This document shows, piece by piece, positions 1 to 6,197 of a stretch of DNA of 9,279 bases (positions are counted from its first letter, which is position 1; each line of letters starts with the position of its first letter). Below the pieces are notes generated by a model. That model saw only the letters and a program-made list of their open reading frames with translations. It ran no database searches and had not been told where the DNA came from. This DNA comes from Gammaproteobacteria bacterium. Its GTDB lineage: Bacteria; Pseudomonadota; Gammaproteobacteria; Pseudomonadales; Pseudomonadaceae. The translations under genes and the position numbers were made by a program. Location: NCBI GenBank assembly GCA_012735335.1, contig JAAYHO010000176.1:1-9279 (forward strand). The letters are read 5' to 3'.

Positions 1-978
1 GGTCTGGCGCTGGGTGGTCTGTCCGGCCATGGCCATGGACATGACCGCCATGCGTACGGCGATGCCGTAGGTCACCTGCTTGAGGATCACCGACTGGGCA
101 CCGTCGGCCACCGCCGATTCGATTTCTACCCCGCGATTGATCGGGCCCGGGTGCATGACCAGTGCATCCGGTCGGGCCAGCGCCAGGCTGTCGCTGGTCA
201 GGCCGTACTGGCGGTAGAACTCGCCCTCGCTGGGCAGCAGACCGCTCTGCATGCGCTCCTTCTGCAGGCGCAGCATGATCACCACATCCACGTCGCGCAG
301 GCCGGTACGCAGGTCATTGAACACCCGCACGCCGTACTGCTCGATGCCCTCGGGCAGCAGGGTGCGCGGGGCGATCACGCGGATATCCGGGCAACCGAGA
401 ATGCGCAGTGCTTCCATGTTCGAGCGGGCCACCCGGGAATGCATGATATCGCCGACAATCGCCACCGACAGCTGCTCGAAGGGCGCCTGATGCCGACGGA
501 TGGTCAGCATGTCGAGCATTGCCTGGGTCGGGTGCGCATGGTTGCCGTCACCGGCGTTGATGATGGCCACATCCGGGCACACGTTACCAGCGATGAAGTG
601 CGCCGCGCCGGAGTCGCCGTGACGCACCACGAACATGTCGGCGGCCATGGCCTCCAGGTTGCGCAGGGTGTCGTACAGGGTCTCGCCCTTGCTGGTCGAG
701 GAGGTCTGCACGTCGAGGTTGAGCACGTCGGCAGACAGCCGCTTGGCGGCCAGCTCGAAGGTGCTGCGGGTGCGTGTGGAGTTCTCGAAGAACACGTTGC
801 ACACGGTCTTGCCGCGCAGCAGGGGGACCTTCTTGATCGAGCGCTCGCCGACTTCGAGGAAGGAGTCGGCGGTGTCGAGGATTTCGGTCAGCAACTCCCG
901 GGGCAGGCCATCAATGCCGAGGAAGTGGCGCAGCTGGCCCTGTTCATTCAGTTGCAGTTTGCTGGATATCAGGCTCAT
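1..978 (-). CDS. pyrB: Aspartate carbamoyltransferase catalytic subunit PyrB (3' end cut off by window edge)
   Basis: Cytoplasmic enzyme of pyrimidine synthesis that joins carbamoyl phosphate to aspartate to give carbamoyl aspartate. 326 codons are visible. The reading frame is still open at base 1, and about eight residues are missing compared with the usual Pseudomonas length of about 334. Visible motifs are the carbamoyl-phosphate loop STRTRSTFE (residues 67-75), SSTSKGE (93-99), HPTQ (149-152) and the late HPGPINRG (276-283). The N-terminus carries a short extension before the fold begins (residues 1 to about 15), typical of the Pseudomonas class A enzyme, in which PyrB assembles with an inactive dihydroorotase-like PyrC' instead of PyrI. 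PyrC' would be expected just beyond the window. The ATG at 978 lies 5 nt after the pyrR stop, with only a weak ribosome-binding site, so translation is probably coupled to pyrR. Confidence 0.97.
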   Translation of the reverse strand, partial: MSLISSKLQLNEQGQLRHFLGIDGLPRELLTEILDTADSFLEVGERSIKKVPLLRGKTVCNVFFENSTRTRSTFELAAKRLSADVLNLDVQTSSTSKGETLYDTLRNLEAMAADMFVVRHGDSGAAHFIAGNVCPDVAIINAGDGNHAHPTQAMLDMLTIRRHQAPFEQLSVAIVGDIMHSRVARSNMEALRILGCPDIRVIAPRTLLPEGIEQYGVRVFNDLRTGLRDVDVVIMLRLQKERMQSGLLPSEGEFYRQYGLTSDSLALARPDALVMHPGPINRGVEIESAVADGAQSVILKQVTYGIAVRMAVMSMAMAGQTTQRQT

Positions 979-983
979 GGCAA

Positions 984-1496
984 TCAGGACTCGGGGATCG
1001 GGTTCAGGGTCAGCTGCAGTGGTTCGGGGCCGGTCAATTTTATCCGCTGCCCGGCGGGTAAAGCGAGACTGGTGCCGAGAATATCGGCACGAATCGGCAG
1101 TTCCCGGGACTCGATATCCACCAGCGTGACCAGGGTCACCGAGGCCGGGCGGCCATAGTCGAACAGCTCATTGAGTGCCGCGCGGATGGTACGGCCGGTC
1201 ATCAGTACGTCGTCCACCAATACCAGGTGGCGACCTTCCACACTGAACGGCAGCTCCGAGGGGCGCACACCGGGTTGCAGGCCGATCTGGGAAAAGTCAT
1301 CGCGGTAGAAGGCGATATCCAGACTGCCCAGCGGGGCGTCGGGGAGGAACTCGTCGCGCAGGCGCTGGGCCACCCAGGCGCCACCGGTGTGGATGCCGAC
1401 CACCGCCGGATCGGTGCGCTGGTTGCGCTCCAGCGAAGCGCACAGCTCCTTGCCCATACGCTGCAGCAGAGGGCCAACCTCGGGTAATTCAATCAT
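984..1496 (-). CDS. pyrR: PyrR bifunctional protein (pyr regulator / uracil phosphoribosyltransferase family)
   Basis: Member of the type I phosphoribosyltransferase family. In Bacillus PyrR is an RNA-binding attenuator that also makes UMP from uracil; in Pseudomonas its regulatory mode is less clear. The PRPP-binding signature is plain at residues 92-108 ([17 protein letters not shown]), and the FYRDDF element (63-68) is typical of PyrR. Two consecutive ATG codons exist (1499 and 1496). I choose 1496 because the AAGGAG at 1502-1507 is then 5 nt away, rather than 2 nt for the upstream ATG, and because it gives 170 residues, the length I recall for P. aeruginosa. The start lies at the ruvX stop codon, and pyrB follows after 5 nt, so the three are probably translated in a coupled way. 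I see no attenuator or terminator hairpin between pyrR and pyrB. Confidence 0.95.
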   Translation of the reverse strand: MIELPEVGPLLQRMGKELCASLERNQRTDPAVVGIHTGGAWVAQRLRDEFLPDAPLGSLDIAFYRDDFSQIGLQPGVRPSELPFSVEGRHLVLVDDVLMTGRTIRAALNELFDYGRPASVTLVTLVDIESRELPIRADILGTSLALPAGQRIKLTGPEPLQLTLNPIPES

Positions 1497-1936
1497 CATG
1501 TCTCCTTGATCTGGCCGGCCAGCCAGGTTTCCAGCAAGAGTGCGGCGGCCAGGCTGTCCACCGGGTTGTCCCGGTAGCTGGCGGGGGTGCGGCGACCGCT
1601 GTCGCGCAGTGTCTGTTTGGCTTCGAAGGTGGACAGCCGCTCGTCGATGCAGTGCACCGGCAGCTGGAAGCGACCCTGCAGGCGGCGGGCGAACTTCTCG
1701 GCCCGGGCACTCATCTCGCTGGGTGTGCCGTCCATGTTCAGCGGCAGGCCGACGATCAGGGCATCGGGCTGCCATTCGCGCAGCAGGGCGGCGATCTGCT
1801 CCCAGTCGGGAACACCGTCGCGGGCGCGCAGTTCCTTGAGCGGGCGGGCATCGCCGGTAAGGGTCTGGCCGACGGCGACGCCGATCTGCCGGGTGCCGTA
1901 ATCGAAGCCGAGGACCCGCTGTGCTGCATCCGTCAT
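1496..1936 (-). CDS. ruvX: RuvX/YqgF family RNase H-fold nuclease (putative Holliday junction resolvase / 16S rRNA 5' processing factor)
   Basis: Small cytoplasmic protein of 146 residues with the YqgF/RuvX RNase H-like fold. Family members are linked to maturation of the 16S rRNA 5' end and have been proposed as Holliday junction resolvases. Visible family motifs are [11 protein letters not shown] (residues 11-21, catalytic-type Asp12), VGLPLNMDG (62-70), DERLST (98-103, acidic pair) and the C-terminal [13 protein letters not shown] (126-138) with the third acidic residue Asp127. All expected acidic positions are present, so it should be active. The ATG at 1936-1934 shares one base with the yqgE stop (TGATG), and its own stop runs into the pyrR start, so it sits in a tightly coupled yqgE-ruvX-pyrR-pyrB unit. 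The yqgE-ruvX pairing is widespread in gammaproteobacteria. Confidence 0.96.
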   Translation of the reverse strand: MTDAAQRVLGFDYGTRQIGVAVGQTLTGDARPLKELRARDGVPDWEQIAALLREWQPDALIVGLPLNMDGTPSEMSARAEKFARRLQGRFQLPVHCIDERLSTFEAKQTLRDSGRRTPASYRDNPVDSLAAALLLETWLAGQIKET

Positions 1937-2505
1937 CAGGCATGTCCCGCCTGGCTGGTCAGCAGGTTGAGGTCGATACCCAGGCTGCGGGCGGCGGCAT
2001 CGAGGCGCTGCTCGGCATCCAGCTCGAACAGGATGTGGTAGTCAGCCGGGCAGCTCAGCCAGACGTTGTCCACCAGCTCCTGTTCCAGTTGTCCGGCTTC
2101 CCAGCCGGCATAGCCCAGCGCCACGAAGGATTCATCGGGGCCCTGGCCTCGGGTCATGTCGATGAGAATATCCCGGGAGGTGGTCAGTTGCAGCGGGCCC
2201 AGGTCGAGGCTGGACTCCCAGTGCTGCGGGCCACGGTGCAGAACGAAGCCACGTTCGCTCTGCACCGGGCCGCCGGTGAACACGATACGTTCGCTCAGCT
2301 CCAGCGGGACGCTGAGCTGCGGCGCGGTCTGTTCCAGTACATCGCCCAGGTTCAGGCCGCTGGGGCGGTTGATCACCAGGCCCATGGCGCCTTCGGCATT
2401 GTGCTCGCACAGGTAGATCAGGGTATGGGCGAAGCGCGGATCTTCCATGTGCGGCATGGCGATCAGGAAGTGGTGTTTGAGATAGCTCGGTAGTGTCTGG
2501 GTCAT
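1936..2505 (-). CDS. algH: YqgE/AlgH family protein
   Basis: 189 residues, the same length as AlgH of P. aeruginosa, with the DUF179/UPF0301 fold. Characteristic family segments are present: [11 protein letters not shown] (residues 8-18), [10 protein letters not shown] (39-48), VFTGGPVQ (75-82) and the [13 protein letters not shown] stretch (131-143). The biochemical function is not established. In P. aeruginosa the gene was named for an effect on alginate and nucleotide-linked gene expression, and structures suggest a redox-sensitive or nucleotide-related role; I cannot add to that from sequence. The start at 2505 gives the family N-terminus ([13 protein letters not shown]). There is no purine-rich ribosome-binding site upstream, which is unusual here and fits the possible leaderless promoter described separately. 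The stop overlaps the ruvX ATG by one base. Confidence 0.94.
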   Translation of the reverse strand: MTQTLPSYLKHHFLIAMPHMEDPRFAHTLIYLCEHNAEGAMGLVINRPSGLNLGDVLEQTAPQLSVPLELSERIVFTGGPVQSERGFVLHRGPQHWESSLDLGPLQLTTSRDILIDMTRGQGPDESFVALGYAGWEAGQLEQELVDNVWLSCPADYHILFELDAEQRLDAAARSLGIDLNLLTSQAGHA

Positions 2506-2512
2506 GCCGCAT

Positions 2513-2541
2513 AGTATTGGGTGCCCGGCGGCGGAGGGCAA
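2513..2541 (-). promoter_or_regulatory. Possible sigma70-like promoter for yqgE (leaderless geometry)
   Basis: On the minus strand TTGCCC (2541-2536, 4 of 6 matches to the -35 consensus) is followed after exactly 17 nt by AATACT (2518-2513, 4 of 6 matches to the -10 consensus). The yqgE ATG begins 7 nt past the -10 element, where transcription would start. That could explain the absence of a ribosome-binding site. Both hexamers are imperfect and such matches occur by chance in GC-rich DNA. The region also contains a 7-bp inverted repeat (GCCCGGC at 2523-2529, GCCGGGC at 2544-2550) without a T-tract on either strand. Confidence 0.25.
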
Positions 2542-2566
2542 GAGCCGGGCCGGGTAAAAGGGCTTG

Positions 2567-3478
2567 TCAGAAACTGGAAATCCGGTCCCCTGGCTCGAAA
2601 CGCCAGGTGCGGGTGATTTCCAGTATGCCGAACTCGGCCAGATCCCCGGTGAAGGGGGCGTAGGGGGCTGCCAGGCGGACGATGCGCAGGGCGGCATTGT
2701 CCAGTACCTGATGGCCGGAGGACTCGACCAGTTCGACGTGGTCGAGGGTGCCGTCACGCTTGATGGTCACACGCAGGATCAGACTGCCGTGAATGCCCTG
2801 ACGGCTGGCCTCGGCGGGGTAGTTCTGGTTGCCGATGCGCTCGATCTTGCGCCGCCAGGCATCCATGTAATAGGCACCGGGGTCGCGGCGGGTGGTGGCC
2901 GAGTTGATGCGGTGCACCCGGGGGCGCTCGGCGTAGAGCTGGCGCGCTTCGGCGCGCTGGGCTTCGAGGCTGGCGATTTCCTGGGACAGTTGGGCCATGT
3001 CGAAGCGGATGCCGGACTGGGGAATATCCAGCGGCTTGGGCTCGACGGGGGCGCTGGCTACCCGCTCGGGGGCCGGGGCGGTGGTGGTAACCACCTGCTG
3101 TTCGGTACTGGGGGCAGGTTCGGGGGCGGCTTCCTCCACCGGCATCACCTCGTGGATCTCGCTGTCCTGGAACAGGGTGTCCTCGGGGGTACTGGGGGTG
3201 GCCTTTTCATCCAGGGTGCCGCTGCCGAGCTGGTCGAACTGGGCCAGGTAGTCCGCATCTTCCGGGGTTTCATCGGCGGGCTGGGTGGCCAGGGTGATTT
3301 CCAGGCTGCGCGCCAGCTCCCGAGGGTCGGGCATATCGAAGGTGATGCCGAGAATGATCAGCGCGTGCACCACCGCCGCCAGGAACAGGGTGAAGCCGAG
3401 GCGATCCCGGGGCTGGATGCCCGGGTTTGGTGCCCGGGCAAGGGGTGGCTGCGTCGCTGCTGTGTTCATGCTATCCAT
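2567..3478 (-). CDS. tonB3: TonB-family energy transducer (TonB3-like)
   Basis: 303-residue inner-membrane protein that should span the periplasm and pass proton-motive energy to an outer-membrane partner. It has a short cytoplasmic N-terminus, one membrane segment at about residues 27-47 with a histidine inside it (His38, as in other TonB proteins), then a linker rich in Glu, Asp, Pro and Ala (about 63-150). A charged, probably helical stretch follows at about 160-185, and then a TonB C-terminal domain (about 205-297) with the YPAEA element (220-224) and the strand containing GSLILRVTIKRDG (231-243). In P. aeruginosa the gene at this position, tonB3, is reported to be needed for normal twitching and pilus assembly. 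No exbB or exbD is adjacent. A second in-frame ATG at 3469 is an alternative start; neither has a strong ribosome-binding site. gshB ends 50 nt upstream, so the two may share a transcript. Confidence 0.87.
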   Translation of the reverse strand: MDSMNTAATQPPLARAPNPGIQPRDRLGFTLFLAAVVHALIILGITFDMPDPRELARSLEITLATQPADETPEDADYLAQFDQLGSGTLDEKATPSTPEDTLFQDSEIHEVMPVEEAAPEPAPSTEQQVVTTTAPAPERVASAPVEPKPLDIPQSGIRFDMAQLSQEIASLEAQRAEARQLYAERPRVHRINSATTRRDPGAYYMDAWRRKIERIGNQNYPAEASRQGIHGSLILRVTIKRDGTLDHVELVESSGHQVLDNAALRIVRLAAPYAPFTGDLAEFGILEITRTWRFEPGDRISSF

Positions 3479-3528
3479 AGACGTGGGTACTGGCTGCTGC
3501 GCAGTCTGCCCCTGTCGCGGAAAAAAAT

Positions 3529-4491
3529 CTACGCACTGTGTCGCGCTTTGAGCTGTTGCTCGATGCAGTCCATCAGTTTTCCGCCGATATCGGTGTCGTA
3601 GGCGGCGTCGATTTCGCGGATGCAGGTCGGGCTGGTGACGTTGATCTCGGTCAGGTAATCACCGATCACATCCAGACCGACGAACAGCAGCCCCCGGCGG
3701 CGCAGTTCCGGGCCGACTTCGGCGGCAATCCAGCGGTCGCGCTCGGTCAGCGGGCGGGCCTCGCCGCGGCCTCCGGCGGCCAGGTTGCCCCGGGTCTCTC
3801 CGGCCTGGGGAATGCGTGCCAGGCAGTAGGGTACCGGCTCGCCGTCGATCATCAGGATGCGCTTGTCGCCATCCTTGATCTCCGGCAGGTAGCGCTGGGC
3901 CATGATCTGCTGCTGACCGTGCAGGGTCAGGGTCTCGATGATCACGCTGATATTGGGATCATCCTCGCGCACGCGGAAGATCTGTGAGCCGCCCATGCCG
4001 TCCAGCGGCTTGAGGATGGCGTCTTTGTGCTCGCTGATGAAGGCGCGCAGGATATCCGCCCGGCGCGATACCGTGTTGGGCGGGCAGCATTGCGGAAACT
4101 GGGTGGCGAACAGCTTTTCGTTGCAGTCGCGCAGGCTGGCCGGACGGTTCACCACCAGTACCCCCTCGCGCTCGGCGGCTTCGAGGATATGGGTGGCGTA
4201 GAGGAACTCGTTGTCGAAGGGCGGATCCTTGCGCATCAGCAGCACATCCAGCTCGGCCAGCGGCAACTGCTCGGCCTCGCCCAGCTGATACCAGCGCTGC
4301 GGGTCGGCGAATACCTGCAGCGGACGCAGGCTGCCCATGGCCCGACCGTTGTGCAGGTAGATATCCTGCGGCTCCATGTAGCTCAGTTGCCAGTTACGCT
4401 GCTGGGCTGCCAGCAGCATGGCCAGGGAGCTGTCCTTCTTGTAATGGATCGCGCTGATCGGATCCATGACGATACCAATGCGAATGGTCAT
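3529..4491 (-). CDS. gshB: Glutathione synthetase GshB
   Basis: ATP-grasp ligase of 320 residues that joins gamma-glutamylcysteine to glycine, the last step of glutathione synthesis, in the cytoplasm. The bacterial GshB signatures are all visible: MDPI near the N-terminus (residues 9-12), MRKDPPFD (86-93), the glycine-rich loop DGMGG (164-168), KDGDKR (206-211), RGNLAAGG (234-241), and GLDVIG followed by TEINVTSPT (272-277, 281-289), which supplies metal and ATP ligands. Length and motifs point to an intact enzyme. The ATG at 4491 gives the standard MTIRIGIVMDPI start, although the preceding bases are a pyrimidine-rich CCCCC stretch with no ribosome-binding site. It is transcribed away from pilG out of a 220-bp shared intergenic region and probably leads into tonB3. 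Confidence 0.97.
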   Translation of the reverse strand: MTIRIGIVMDPISAIHYKKDSSLAMLLAAQQRNWQLSYMEPQDIYLHNGRAMGSLRPLQVFADPQRWYQLGEAEQLPLAELDVLLMRKDPPFDNEFLYATHILEAAEREGVLVVNRPASLRDCNEKLFATQFPQCCPPNTVSRRADILRAFISEHKDAILKPLDGMGGSQIFRVREDDPNISVIIETLTLHGQQQIMAQRYLPEIKDGDKRILMIDGEPVPYCLARIPQAGETRGNLAAGGRGEARPLTERDRWIAAEVGPELRRRGLLFVGLDVIGDYLTEINVTSPTCIREIDAAYDTDIGGKLMDCIEQQLKARHSA

Positions 4492-4527
4492 GCGGGGGTT
4501 TCACTATGCTGTTCGGAAATTGAATGC

Positions 4528-4533
4528 AGTGTA
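4528..4533 (-). promoter_or_regulatory. Candidate -10 element for gshB
   Basis: On the minus strand TACACT matches the -10 consensus at 4 of 6 positions and lies 36 nt before the gshB ATG. The best -35 partner is a poor TTTATT 18 nt upstream. It is in the expected place within the divergent gshB/pilG gap, but the match is weak and the region could use another sigma factor or an activator. Confidence 0.2.
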
Positions 4534-4621
4534 CCCTCTGCGTTGGCGTCGAATAAAGGATGACCGAAGTCGCAAGGCGTTGCATCCGGGGGACAGCTTT
4601 ATGGATTGCCTTGAAAATCTA

Positions 4622-4630
4622 TGCTAAAAG
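4622..4630 (+). promoter_or_regulatory. Candidate extended -10 promoter for the pilG operon
   Basis: TGCTAAAAG reads as an extended -10 (TG, one base, then TAAAAG with 4 of 6 consensus matches), about 80 nt upstream of the pilG ATG. It lies in the only AT-rich patch of the divergent intergenic region (about 4597-4647). No good -35 hexamer sits 16-18 nt upstream, which can be tolerated by extended -10 promoters. The remaining leader up to 4711 shows only a weak hairpin (ACTGG/CCGGT with one G-U pair). No convincing RpoN or Vfr-type site was found by eye. Confidence 0.25.
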
Positions 4631-4711
4631 TAGCCGCAAAAGGAATTGGTCGGTCTGGAGTCACTGGCCGCCCGGTAACTGACCGCCGTATACAAGTAAG
4701 GGCTGACGTTT

Positions 4712-5128
4712 ATGGAAGAAAATTTCGAGAGCCTGAAAGTCATGGTGATTGATGACAGCAAGACCATTCGGCGCACGGCGGAAACGCTGCTGAAAAAGGT
4801 CGGATGCAACGTCATTACCGCCGTCGACGGCTTTGATGCCCTGGCCAAGATCGCTGATAATCGCCCCGATATCATATTTGTTGACATCATGATGCCGCGT
4901 CTTGATGGTTATCAGACCTGTGCGCTGATCAAGAACAATACCGCTTTCCGTTCCACGCCGGTGATCATGCTGTCGAGCAAGGACGGCTTGTTCGACAAGG
5001 CCAAGGGACGCATTGTGGGTTCCGATCAGTATCTGACCAAGCCATTCAGCAAGGAAGAGTTGCTGGGTGCTATTCGCGCTCACGTTCCGCAGTCGGACAA
5101 GAATGTGGTCGGTACTGCAGGGTCCTGA
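4712..5128 (+). CDS. pilG: Twitching motility response regulator PilG
   Basis: Single-domain CheY-like receiver of 138 residues, the first gene of the Pil-Chp operon. It has about nine residues before the first strand, then the acidic pair Asp14-Asp15, the phospho-acceptor Asp58 (VDIMMP, 57-62), the switch residue Ser88 (LSSKD), the aromatic Tyr107 and the conserved Lys110 of KP. All receiver active-site residues are present, and Asp58 matches the site known for P. aeruginosa PilG. There is no output domain; in P. aeruginosa PilG acts on pilus extension and cAMP production downstream of ChpA. A TAAGGG at 4697-4702 is a reasonable ribosome-binding site 9 nt before the ATG. pilH follows after 38 nt. 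Confidence 0.97.
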   Translation: MEENFESLKVMVIDDSKTIRRTAETLLKKVGCNVITAVDGFDALAKIADNRPDIIFVDIMMPRLDGYQTCALIKNNTAFRSTPVIMLSSKDGLFDKAKGRIVGSDQYLTKPFSKEELLGAIRAHVPQSDKNVVGTAGS

Positions 5129-5166
5129 GAAGCTGCCGGCAATAATATTTGAATCCAGGGGGATAA

Positions 5167-5532
5167 ATGGCCCGCATACTCGTAGTGGATGATTCGCCAA
5201 CTGAGCTGTACAAGCTCGGTGGCATGTTGGAAAAACACGGCTTTGAAGTACTCAAGGCGGAAAACGGTGCTGATGGTGTGGCCCTGGCCCGCCAGGAAAA
5301 GCCCGACGCCGTGCTCATGGATATCGTCATGCCAGGCCTGAATGGCTTCCAGGCGACCCGGCAACTGACCAAAGACCCGGAAACCGCCGGTATTCCGGTG
5401 ATCATAGTGACCACCAAGGATCAGGAAACTGACCGGGTCTGGGGCAAACGCCAGGGCGCAAAGGACTACCTGACCAAGCCGGTTGAAGAGGCCACGCTGA
5501 TCAAGACGTTGAAGTCAGTACTCGGTAACTGA
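5167..5532 (+). CDS. pilH: Twitching motility response regulator PilH
   Basis: Second stand-alone CheY-like receiver, 121 residues, exactly the usual PilH length. Active-site residues are Asp8-Asp9, phospho-acceptor Asp52 (MDIVMPG, 51-57), switch Thr82 (VTTKD), Tyr101 and Lys104 (LTKP). It lacks the N-terminal extension seen in PilG. In P. aeruginosa PilH is phosphorylated by ChpA and opposes PilG output, either as a phosphate sink or in pilus retraction. The ribosome-binding site is strong (AGGGGGA at 5157-5163, 3 nt from the ATG), stronger than that of pilG, which fits PilH being made in high amounts. The 38-nt gap after pilG and the 44-nt gap before pilI indicate a shared transcript. Confidence 0.97.
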   Translation: MARILVVDDSPTELYKLGGMLEKHGFEVLKAENGADGVALARQEKPDAVLMDIVMPGLNGFQATRQLTKDPETAGIPVIIVTTKDQETDRVWGKRQGAKDYLTKPVEEATLIKTLKSVLGN

Positions 5533-5576
5533 TTCGCACCGAAACCCACGACGTAGAATGACAACACAGGGACGGT

Positions 5577-6113
5577 ATGTCAGAGACAGTACATCCTTTC
5601 GATCTTCTCCAGCAGTTGGCGGAGCAGTGTCTGCGGACGGCCAGCGGCCTTCCGGCGCAGGAGGTGGTGTCCGAAACCTGGAGTGGTATCGGTTTCCGCC
5701 TGGCAGGCCAGTCCATGGTCGCCACGCTTGGGGAAATCAGTGAAATTCTCCACGAACCACGCTATACCGCGTTGCCCAGGGTCAAACCCTGGGTCAGAGG
5801 CGTGGCCAACGTACGCGGCAGGCTCCTGCCGATAGTCGATCTCAGTCAGTTCTTCGGTGCCACTGTCAGTGCGCCGCGCAAGCAGCGCCGGGTATTGGTA
5901 CTTGATCGTGACGATGTGTTTGTCGGGCTGCTGGTCGACCAGCTGTTCGGCATGCAGCATTTCCCAGTAAGCAGCTTTACCACCGAAGTGCCTGAGCTGG
6001 CGGATCAGTTCAGGCCCTTTGTCGTGGGCGCCTATACCGGTGAGCAGGTATCGATGATATTCAATTTCCGGGCATTGGCGCGTGACCAGGCGTTTCTTGA
6101 CGTGGCGATCTGA
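5577..6113 (+). CDS. pilI: CheW-like chemotaxis adaptor PilI
   Basis: 178-residue cytoplasmic adaptor expected to connect the receptor PilJ to the kinase ChpA in the signalling array. A CheW domain covers about residues 35-170; its central element includes LPRVKPWVRGVANVRG (67-82) and LLPIVDLSQFFG (83-94), followed by VGLLVDQLFGM (116-126), which matches the usual CheW core. An N-terminal helix of about 30 residues precedes the domain, longer than in E. coli CheW but normal for PilI. The ATG at 5577 has an AGGGA ribosome-binding site at 5568-5572; an earlier ATG at 5558 opens a short, out-of-frame reading frame and is not used. The 84-nt gap before pilJ holds no gene that I can support. Confidence 0.96.
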   Translation: MSETVHPFDLLQQLAEQCLRTASGLPAQEVVSETWSGIGFRLAGQSMVATLGEISEILHEPRYTALPRVKPWVRGVANVRGRLLPIVDLSQFFGATVSAPRKQRRVLVLDRDDVFVGLLVDQLFGMQHFPVSSFTTEVPELADQFRPFVVGAYTGEQVSMIFNFRALARDQAFLDVAI

Positions 6114-6173
6114 TCGGAGGGGGCGGGTCGGTTTCAGCCGGCGCGCAACAATTCAGGACTTCAAGCAGCATGC

Positions 6174-6193
6174 GGTAGGCCAGGTAGGGGCCA
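6174..6193 (+). promoter_or_regulatory. pilJ ribosome-binding region with imperfect direct repeat
   Basis: Two adjacent copies of a GGTAGG...CCA unit stand directly before the pilJ ATG: GGTAGGCCA at 6174-6182 and GGTAGGGGCCA at 6183-6193. The second contains AGGGG (6186-6190) at 7 nt from the ATG and decides the pilJ start. The first is a shorter copy whose AGG is too far away to serve pilJ directly. A duplicated site could act as a standby site or may be a chance small duplication. Confidence 0.4.
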
Positions 6194-6197
6194 GATA

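Noticed and set aside
151..1158. Long plus-strand open frame opposite pyrB and pyrR
   Set aside because: It lies antisense to two clearly identified enzymes, runs past the pyrB-pyrR junction, and its translation is low-complexity (rich in His, Gln, Ala, Gly) without any motif. This is the usual shadow frame in GC-rich DNA.
2523..2550. Inverted repeat GCCCGGC/GCCGGGC between the TonB-like gene and yqgE as a terminator
   Set aside because: The loop is 14 nt and no T-run follows on either strand, so it is noted only as a possible operator or chance repeat.
3521..3546. T-tract after the gshB stop with a small stem (GCGC/GTGC on the minus strand) as an intrinsic terminator
   Set aside because: The stem has only four pairs, one of them G-U, and is separated from the seven T residues by five bases. 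It is too weak to call; gshB and the TonB-like gene may well be co-transcribed.
2564..3601. 345-codon plus-strand open frame opposite the TonB-like gene
   Set aside because: Longer than the real gene beneath it, but Gly/Val/Ala-rich with no recognisable fold. The minus strand encodes a membrane segment, linker and TonB domain in the expected order.
4394..4585. Small minus-strand frame (63 codons) overlapping the gshB start
   Set aside because: It runs out of frame through the beginning of gshB, has no ribosome-binding site, and the peptide has no recognisable features.
5558..5743. Small plus-strand frame starting just before pilI
   Set aside because: It is out of frame with pilI, overlaps its start, and lacks a ribosome-binding site; pilI at 5577 has a good one and clear CheW homology.
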